Positions 58,951 to 64,000 of a DNA stretch of 64,000 nucleotides are shown in pieces (position 1 is the first letter of the stretch; every line of letters begins with the position of its first letter). Both the position numbers and the translations under genes were made by a program. The DNA lies in NCBI GenBank assembly GCA_017387685.1, contig JAFOEU010000030.1:1-64000 (forward strand). The letters run 5' to 3'. This stretch comes from Clostridia bacterium (lineage in GTDB: Bacteria > Bacillota > Clostridia > Oscillospirales > CAG-272). A model generated the notes under the pieces. The model was not told the DNA's origin. It made no database searches and saw nothing but the letters and a program-made list of their open reading frames with translations.

Positions 58951-59607
58951 TTATTTTCTACCTTTTTCCATTATAAAGTCACAAGCGTAAGCCGCCACAA
59001 ATCCCGCGCTTAAGAGAATTCCCCCGATAATATCGGTTATCCAATGCACTCCCGATAAAATTCTTCCAACTATCATAAAAGCGGTAAATATCAATATTAC
59101 CGAAGCGGATGTACTGCGAAGAATTCCGTTTTTTATCCGAGCGCGGAGCTGCATCGCCGCTGTCGGCATTACGCAAAGCGTAAGCAGAGTTGTAGACGAC
59201 GGATAGGATGCTTCAAGTATTCCCTCGATCAGCACGGGGCGATAGTTTATTACCGCGTACTCAAAGAAAGCGTACGCCGACATCACCGCGATATAAAAAA
59301 CTCCAAGGGCGATTATGCTTCGGTCGACCTTCAGAATACTTCTCCTCCCTGCCCATTGGCAAAGTCCGAGGGCGGCAAATCCGAGCGCGGTGGCGATCGG
59401 CACGAGCCCGAGCCAATCCGTAATAACGTAAAGCGTCATATTTGTGCCCGTGGCGTTGTGGACAAATTGATTGAGCGTTGCAAATCCCACACTCGATCCA
59501 CGCGGTCCTATCCCCCGCACGTCAACGAAGCGGACGAGGAGAGTCCACGTAACAAACGCGACGAGCAGACAGAGCGATACACACAGCATTTTTCGATTTC
59601 TTTTCAT
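58951..59607 (-). CDS. PAP2-like membrane protein with altered catalytic motif
   Basis: 218 residues, six membrane helices. PAP2 motif 1 is reduced to NYRPV, motif 3 is intact (GRILSGVHWITDI), but motif 2 reads YPSSTTLLTLCV, where relatives have PSGHT or PSSHT: the catalytic His is Thr. It could be a lipid-phosphate binder or a slow enzyme. ATG 59607 with AAGGAT upstream is preferred over an upstream in-frame ATG at 59697 that lies inside the promoter region. Confidence 0.8.
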   Translation of the reverse strand: MKRNRKMLCVSLCLLVAFVTWTLLVRFVDVRGIGPRGSSVGFATLNQFVHNATGTNMTLYVITDWLGLVPIATALGFAALGLCQWAGRRSILKVDRSIIALGVFYIAVMSAYAFFEYAVINYRPVLIEGILEASYPSSTTLLTLCVMPTAAMQLRARIKNGILRSTSASVILIFTAFMIVGRILSGVHWITDIIGGILLSAGFVAAYACDFIMEKGRK

Positions 59608-59620
59608 AATAAAAATCCTT

Positions 59621-59682
59621 CCTATATAATACATCAGGCTTGCGCCGTAAAATATTATATAGGAAGAAGTCGATTTTTTCAA
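59621..59682 (-). promoter_or_regulatory. Promoter with 10-bp inverted repeat ahead of the second PAP2 gene
   Basis: On the minus strand TTGAAA (59682-59677), 17 bp, TATAAT (59659-59654). A perfect inverted repeat CCTATATAAT/ATTATATAGG (59621-59630 and 59654-59663) overlaps the -10 and may be an operator or an mRNA leader stem. Confidence 0.65.
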
Positions 59683-59716
59683 GAAACGCGCCGTCACGCG
59701 GGCGACACGATCCGTG

Positions 59717-60322
59717 TCAGCGGAGCTTTATCAGCAAATACGCCTTGATTGCCGTCAGCGAGAATGCCAAAACCGCGGCGTAGGGCTGTAAGCTCACGGT
59801 AAAGAGCAACGTGGCGGCGACACCGAGTGACAAAGAAATGATTTTTTTATTTTTTACCCAAAATTCATTTTGACAATTTTGCAAAGCGAGCTCCGCGATG
59901 CCAAACAAAACAATTGCGGCGGTGATTCCGATATAAAGCACTTTGAGATAAGCCCGATCCCATCCGAGCATTAAAAGTGAGGACGGCACCACCGCACCCG
60001 GCGCTCTGTCCGCAAAAAGCGGCAGAAAAAGCAGAAGCAGCGCACAGAGATCGAGCAGACCGTAGATAAGATCGCCAAATCGGCTCGTCTTTTGATTTGC
60101 GGAGTCTTCCGCTAAAACCAAGATCTCATCACTCGAGAGCAATTCGTCCACCGTCACCGAGAAAAATTCCGCTATAGCCTTCAGCGACTCGATATTCGGA
60201 TATCCTCTGCCCGACTCCCATTTTGAGACAGCTGTGCGCGAAACGTAGAGCTTTTCCGCGAGTTCCTCCTGCGTAAGCCCTCGGCGACGCCTGAGCTGTT
60301 GAATTTTTTCATTGAATTCCAT
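59717..60322 (-). CDS. XRE-type HTH regulator with membrane domain
   Basis: 201 residues. Residues 1-65 are a Cro/CI-type HTH (IQQLRRRRGLTQEELAEKLYVSRTAVSKWESGRGYPNIESLKAIAEFF); residues 75-200 carry four membrane helices. This layout is frequent in Firmicutes, where the membrane part is thought to sense envelope state. It starts 8 nt after the nucleotidyltransferase stop, so the two are cotranscribed. A start further upstream at 60352 would overlap that gene by 22 nt. Confidence 0.88.
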   Translation of the reverse strand: MEFNEKIQQLRRRRGLTQEELAEKLYVSRTAVSKWESGRGYPNIESLKAIAEFFSVTVDELLSSDEILVLAEDSANQKTSRFGDLIYGLLDLCALLLLFLPLFADRAPGAVVPSSLLMLGWDRAYLKVLYIGITAAIVLFGIAELALQNCQNEFWVKNKKIISLSLGVAATLLFTVSLQPYAAVLAFSLTAIKAYLLIKLR

Positions 60323-60330
60323 AATAAACC

Positions 60331-60978
60331 TTAAATATATTTTTTCACCCAATCAAACAGATCGGCAGACGCCTCGGCGAAGTCAACCGCTTCGCCCTTT
60401 TTGAATTGAATGAAAGTCTCAATAATCGTTTTTTCACCGTCATCCGCAACCGAAAGCAAGTCCGTCAAGCCGGCGTAATACTCCCCCGTCTTTCTGAAAA
60501 CTATCGCTTGCACTGCGAAGGATGCGGATTTATAAAGCCCGAGCAGGATCTCCGTGCTCTTTTCGTGAAGCATATTATGCACACATCCGTGATAGATATT
60601 GCACGCGCCGATCTTTATTGCACGATCAACCGCGGCACCGTCAATCAGCGGAAGCAAGCCGTCAAGACTGCCGCGAATCGGCTTTGTATCGCGGTAAAAC
60701 TGAAAAAGATCGGAGGGCTCCCAAATCCAAAGCTCATTTTTGCCCGAAAGGAATCCGCAGATCAGCTCGCGGTGTGGGAGCGTATCGAGCATTTCGCCGT
60801 ATTTTTGAATATCCGCCGCCGAAAGCTCGTCGAGGATCACAACGGTGTCGATATCGCTCGCATCTGTTGCCTCGCCTCGGGCGTAGCTCCCCTGCAGACC
60901 GACGAAAAAGACGCGGTCGGCAAAAGCGGTGTCAAGTGCCGCCAAAAAATCCTTCAGCCAAGATGAAATATCTATCAT
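60331..60978 (-). CDS. MNT-type nucleotidyltransferase with helical C-terminal domain
   Basis: 215 residues. The N-terminal pol-beta type motif GLQGSYARGEATDASDIDTVVILD has the GS-x10-DxD pattern needed for metal and NTP binding. The C-terminal half (about 105-215) is all-helical and may be HEPN- or KNTase-C-like. Candidates are an antibiotic-modifying adenylyltransferase or an MNT/HEPN-type antitoxin-like protein. It is followed by the XRE membrane regulator. The fold is clear, the target is not. Confidence 0.8.
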   Translation of the reverse strand: MIDISSWLKDFLAALDTAFADRVFFVGLQGSYARGEATDASDIDTVVILDELSAADIQKYGEMLDTLPHRELICGFLSGKNELWIWEPSDLFQFYRDTKPIRGSLDGLLPLIDGAAVDRAIKIGACNIYHGCVHNMLHEKSTEILLGLYKSASFAVQAIVFRKTGEYYAGLTDLLSVADDGEKTIIETFIQFKKGEAVDFAEASADLFDWVKKYI

Positions 60979-61005
60979 TTTCTGCCTCTTATAAAAATTT
61001 ACCGC

Positions 61006-62358
61006 TTACAGCCTCTTGATCTTAATGAGATACGAGGAAAGATTGGGCATTCTAAACGCGGGGGTGAATCTTTCGCCGTAGTACGTTGCCTTGCCCACGA
61101 GCTCGAGATCGTGCGATTCGTCGAGCAAGTAGTATTCGATCGCGCATCCATCCTCCGCGCCGAAGCCCGAAAGATCGACCTCGACCTCCTCGGCGCACTT
61201 TTCGTCATCGTCGGAAAAGTGGGTCAGCATCACCGCCGCCTCGCCTTCACCGACCGCCGCGCAGGCGAAAAAGTCGCCGTTATCGATCTCCGCACTTACC
61301 GCGCAATCGAGGCGGTAGAGCTGATTGAACATATAAAAGGGATAGTAGCCCTTGAGCTTATCGCAGATACGGTCGGTCGAGAACATACCGTTCATTCCGC
61401 CCGGACGCGCATCGTAATACATCAGCATATCGAGCGGCTCGTATTGGCACGACTCGATCACCGCCGCAATAAAGGACGCGCCCTTGATTCCTTTCTCGCT
61501 TTTGAGAGAATATACCCAATCGTCGCCCGTCCAACCGCGGACGTAATTCCACTCGTTGAGTATGCTTTCGGTCTCCGCAAAGCCGTATTTATCAAGCAGT
61601 TCGCGGGCATAGCGCACCTTTTCTACGAATTTGTGAACGTCTTTATCGTATCTGTGCCAAGAGAAAAAGTCGGGGACGATGCCGTTTTCCTTCAGCGCGC
61701 GGAAAAAGCCGTCAAGCCACACGGGTCTGAGTCCCGCCACCGCAGGACCGCCGATCTTCAGGTGCGGGAAGCACGCCTTCAGATGCTTATGCGCGATGCA
61801 GTAAAGCTCGTAGAACTGCGCCGCCGTACCGCCCCAGCAACGCTTATGCGTCGAATCGTCGGGATCGAGATCGGGCTCGTTCCAGATCTCCCAATACTTT
61901 ATATCGTAATGAAATCCGTCCGCCCATCCCTCGGTATAGTGGCGGATAATGTGCTCGCAAATGACCGCCCATTTTGCGAAATCCTTGGGCGGCAGAGTGC
62001 CGTATTTCTTAACGCCGTGCTCGATCTTCGAGCCAAGGCGGTAGAAGGTGCGGACTCCCGCAAATTCGCAGACCTTGATATATTCATCGGTCATAGCAAA
62101 ATCGTAGGACTCGGGCAGATAGGGATCAGCATCGAAATCCGTGAAAATATTATGCACGTCGACGGTGTGCTCGCCGCCGTAGGTCGAGTAAAACGCTGCA
62201 TCGTGATTGCGCGCAAAAGGAATTCCCGCGGCGCAATAATCGTCGATATTCGTAATTCGCTGATCTACCGCAAACTTATAAACGGGACCGTTGTTCACCG
62301 CGTGCATCGGCTTGACACAGCCGAGCTTTTTACCAAAATCAATATTTATCCTTGCCAT
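61006..62358 (-). CDS. GH39-like beta-xylosidase/glycosidase
   Basis: 450 residues, cytoplasmic (no signal peptide). TIM-barrel clan GH-A with the acid/base in KYWEIWNEPDLD and the nucleophile Glu in SILNEWNYVRGW, the pattern of GH39 xylosidases. A small beta-sandwich domain ends the chain (EVEVDLSGFGAED...). The likely substrates are imported xylo-oligosaccharides or iduronate-type sugars. ATG 62358 follows GGAGGT by 7 nt; a GTG at 62367 overlaps that site and was not chosen. Confidence 0.85.
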   Translation of the reverse strand: MARINIDFGKKLGCVKPMHAVNNGPVYKFAVDQRITNIDDYCAAGIPFARNHDAAFYSTYGGEHTVDVHNIFTDFDADPYLPESYDFAMTDEYIKVCEFAGVRTFYRLGSKIEHGVKKYGTLPPKDFAKWAVICEHIIRHYTEGWADGFHYDIKYWEIWNEPDLDPDDSTHKRCWGGTAAQFYELYCIAHKHLKACFPHLKIGGPAVAGLRPVWLDGFFRALKENGIVPDFFSWHRYDKDVHKFVEKVRYARELLDKYGFAETESILNEWNYVRGWTGDDWVYSLKSEKGIKGASFIAAVIESCQYEPLDMLMYYDARPGGMNGMFSTDRICDKLKGYYPFYMFNQLYRLDCAVSAEIDNGDFFACAAVGEGEAAVMLTHFSDDDEKCAEEVEVDLSGFGAEDGCAIEYYLLDESHDLELVGKATYYGERFTPAFRMPNLSSYLIKIKRL

Positions 62359-62385
62359 ATTCTGCACCTCCGTGGGTTTTAATTC

Positions 62386-62414
62386 ATTATATCATTATTC
62401 ATTGAGCTTGTCAA
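62386..62414 (-). promoter_or_regulatory. Consensus promoter of the GH39-like gene
   Basis: On the minus strand TTGACA, a 17-bp spacer and TATAAT, 28 bp before the start. Confidence 0.88.
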
Positions 62415-62422
62415 GAAATTTG

Positions 62423-62457
62423 AAAACAAAAAGCAGGACGAGCCTGCTTTTTGTTTT
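62423..62457. terminator. Terminator of the sugar isomerase gene
   Basis: AAAACAAAAAGCAGG/CCTGCTTTTTGTTTT, a 15-bp stem directly after the isomerase stop on the minus strand, with T-rich flanks. Confidence 0.88.
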
Positions 62458-62459
62458 CC

Positions 62460-63317
62460 TTATGCGTTGTTCTTATAATACTCGCATCTGCCGATGAGGT
62501 ACTTTCCGACGACTGCCTGATATGCAAGTCCCTCGGGATAGAGGTCGGTCGGGAGTCCCGCGAGGAATGCGGATGCCTCGTAGTTGAGGTCGCCCTTGTA
62601 GCCGATGTCGGCAAGAGCCTTCATAACGCTTTCCCACTCGACCTTGCCGTAGTAAGGAAGGGTATGGCTGTCGCGCTCGCCGTTATTATCGTGAACGTGA
62701 GTGCAACCGTCAACGAGTCGGGGACCGATCGCGCGGATCGCCTCCGCAGGATCAACGCCCTGAAGCAGACAGTGTCCGACGTCGAAGCAAACGGTGAACA
62801 CGGGATCGCAGAGCGTATCAAAGAGCTTATTGAGTCTTTCGGGAGTCGAGGTGACAGAAATTCTGCCGATATTCTCGATCGCGATCTTGATGCCGCATTC
62901 GCGTGCGACGGGGATGAGCTTTTTATAGAAATTGAGGTTGTAGTCAAAAAGGATCTCGGGATTGCCCTCGACGGAGTAGTCGAGATGAGTGCAGGGATGA
63001 ACGACGATCATCGGCGCGCCGAGATAAGCGGCGTTTTTGATGCCCTGAACGATCTCCTCAAAGCGTTTCGCGGACTTTTCCTCGTCGTCCTTGTAGCTTG
63101 AGGGGAAGGGCGCGTGTGCCTGGCAGATCGCAATTCCGCGCGACTTTGCATACTCGCCAAGATCGCGGTAAAACTCCGCATCGTGCTCGGTGGTGCAGTA
63201 CTCTGCAACGTCATTGTTGAAATCAATGCCCTCGAATCCCGCCTTTGCGAGGATGTCGAACATATTTTTGATACCGTAGGTATCGTGAAGTCGGATCATA
63301 TTTGCGGAAAGTAACAT
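62460..63317 (-). CDS. Sugar phosphate isomerase/epimerase (xylose-isomerase-like TIM barrel)
   Basis: 285 residues of the AP endonuclease-2/xylose isomerase-like family. Metal site residues appear in order: IAIENIGRI (Glu), CFDVGHCLL (Asp, His), CTHVHDNNGERDSHTLPYYG (His, Asp, His) and NYEAS (Glu). These enzymes isomerise or epimerise ketoses or inosose. It stands alone with its own promoter between two carbohydrate/cofactor-type genes. AAGGAG lies before the ATG. Confidence 0.87.
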   Translation of the reverse strand: MLLSANMIRLHDTYGIKNMFDILAKAGFEGIDFNNDVAEYCTTEHDAEFYRDLGEYAKSRGIAICQAHAPFPSSYKDDEEKSAKRFEEIVQGIKNAAYLGAPMIVVHPCTHLDYSVEGNPEILFDYNLNFYKKLIPVARECGIKIAIENIGRISVTSTPERLNKLFDTLCDPVFTVCFDVGHCLLQGVDPAEAIRAIGPRLVDGCTHVHDNNGERDSHTLPYYGKVEWESVMKALADIGYKGDLNYEASAFLAGLPTDLYPEGLAYQAVVGKYLIGRCEYYKNNA

Positions 63318-63349
63318 CGGATTATCTCCTTATATATTAATGTAATTTA

Positions 63350-63378
63350 ATTATATCACACTTGCCTTGAAGTGTCAA
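63350..63378 (-). promoter_or_regulatory. Consensus promoter of the isomerase gene
   Basis: On the minus strand TTGACA, a 17-bp spacer and TATAAT: a full consensus match, 32 bp before the start. Confidence 0.9.
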
Positions 63379-63388
63379 GATTTTTATT

Positions 63389-64000
63389 TCAAAACGCCAT
63401 TCTTGCCCATCCCTCAGCAGATATCGGCTCGAGACCGAGCATTTCACGCCCAAGATCGACATAGTATCGGTATGTGTCAATATGCACTCCATTCGGGATG
63501 CGGTGATCAAGCGCAAAAACCGTGCCGCCGCCCATCAGATGCGGTGCCAGACGGTATTCAAGCTCCGCACGGACCGCATCTCTGCCTTTGACCAGAGCGT
63601 GCTTGTCGATTCCGCCCTTGAAGCAGAGCTTTTCACCGTATTTCTTGCGAAGCTCAACTATATCGTTGCCGCCGACGGGCTCCATCGGATGAATGCAGTT
63701 GAGTCCGCAGTCGATGAGATCGCCGAGGATCGGCGACATATCGCCGTCGCTGTCCTGCGAGAAAAGCTTCGCGCCGTAAGCCCTCGCCGCTTCCCATACG
63801 CGAAGGTAGTAGGGCTTGAAAAATTCTCTGATCTGAACGGGTCCGAACAAAGGTCCCGACTTGCCCGCCATATCCTCGTGGACGAAGAGACAGTCGATCG
63901 GAACGATATCACCTACTCGCTCGATCACACGAACAGCGGTGTCGGCGAATGTTTCAAGCATATCGCGGAGCATTTCGGGCTCCTCGTAGCACGCGATGCA
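63389..64000 (-). CDS. Uroporphyrinogen decarboxylase family protein (partial)
   Basis: The reading frame is open to the window edge, so the N-terminal part is missing; 203 residues are seen. It contains FVHEDMAGKSGPLFGPVQIREFFKPYYLRVWEAARAYGAKLFSQDSDGDM, CIHPMEPVGGNDI, FKGGIDKHALVKG and FALDHRIPNGVHIDTYRYYVDLGRE, typical of the UroD/MtaA/CmuA superfamily. In anaerobes with no heme genes nearby such proteins are usually corrinoid-dependent methyltransferases or demethylases rather than true HemE. The substrate is unknown. Confidence 0.88.
   Translation of the reverse strand, partial: CIACYEEPEMLRDMLETFADTAVRVIERVGDIVPIDCLFVHEDMAGKSGPLFGPVQIREFFKPYYLRVWEAARAYGAKLFSQDSDGDMSPILGDLIDCGLNCIHPMEPVGGNDIVELRKKYGEKLCFKGGIDKHALVKGRDAVRAELEYRLAPHLMGGGTVFALDHRIPNGVHIDTYRYYVDLGREMLGLEPISAEGWARMAF

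Noticed and set aside
61111..62382. 423-codon plus-strand frame opposite the GH39-like gene
   Set aside because: The sense frame has the catalytic WNEPD and NEW motifs; the opposite frame is a shadow.
63389..64000. Naming the UroD-family gene hemE
   Set aside because: Only the C-terminal part is visible, the family includes corrinoid methyltransferases, and there is no heme context.
1..64000. tRNA, rRNA, prophage or autonomous transposase genes
   Set aside because: None was recognised on either strand when scanning the non-coding gaps and translated products.

Overview
The window looks like a chromosomal segment of an anaerobic, probably gut-associated member of the class Clostridia (Bacillota), coded at moderate GC. 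The evidence is the Firmicutes-type gene order yicC-remA-rpoZ-priA-def-fmt-(Zn peptidase)-rsmB-rlmN-prpC-prkC-rsgA-thiN-spoVM, an EF-P gene beside a CD1247-type gene, a lysine riboswitch controlling a dapA-dapB-ddh operon (the meso-diaminopimelate dehydrogenase route), BlaI/BlaR-type regulation, and many textbook sigma-A promoters with 17-bp spacers. No rRNA, tRNA, CRISPR array, prophage or autonomous insertion sequence was seen. A 27-residue SpoVM-like gene directly downstream of thiN suggests a sporulation lineage.

Layout. 1-1300: efp and a Cys/Asp-tailed partner on the minus strand, with a divergent promoter region. 1303-17453: one long plus-strand run of housekeeping genes covering RNA turnover, matrix regulation, RNA polymerase omega, replication restart, N-terminal formylation/deformylation, rRNA methylation, the PrpC/PrkC signalling pair, RsgA, ThiN and SpoVM. 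gmk and rpe, usually found in this neighbourhood, are absent. The run is interrupted by two heptamer-ended inverted-repeat elements. 17454-22890: repeat-rich stretch around a YgiQ radical SAM gene and the first sigma factor/membrane regulator pair. 22891-25508: YitT, an inositol-phosphatase family enzyme and a YwaF-like membrane protein. 25549-29902 (minus): a three-gene operon of a membrane-anchored McrB-like AAA+ ATPase, a zinc-ribbon partner and a YdcF-type protein. 29976-32991 (minus): riboswitch-controlled lysine/DAP operon.

33119-35570: DtxR-type iron regulator and a second sigma/membrane regulator pair. 35626-39052: pyroglutamyl peptidase, an ArsR-AraC fused regulator, and a divergent HMA protein plus Zn/Cd P-type ATPase. 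39091-45045: class III aminotransferase with an SCP2-like protein (minus), then PAP2-DUF5058-membrane protein-M20 peptidase (plus). 45051-48993: a third clear heptamer element without a gene (the fourth of the family), a PII-like/DUF1538 pair and a MATE transporter. 49155-54123: Tyr phosphatase, and a BlaI-BlaR1-glycosidase-like operon. 54150-64000 (minus): lipoprotein esterase, GDPD, nucleoside phosphorylase-like enzyme, PAP2, XRE/nucleotidyltransferase pair, GH39-like glycosidase, sugar isomerase and a partial UroD-family gene, fitting use of host or plant glycans.

Most worth following up: a family of four inverted-repeat elements ending in tandem 7-bp repeats, one carrying an Avd/S23-like four-helix-bundle gene; the membrane McrB-like operon; two parallel sigma/anti-sigma-like cassettes sharing a promoter-like leader but with different outer domains (leucine-rich repeats versus propeller-like); a degenerate phosphoesterase in the prkC operon; and an apparent ATA start codon.
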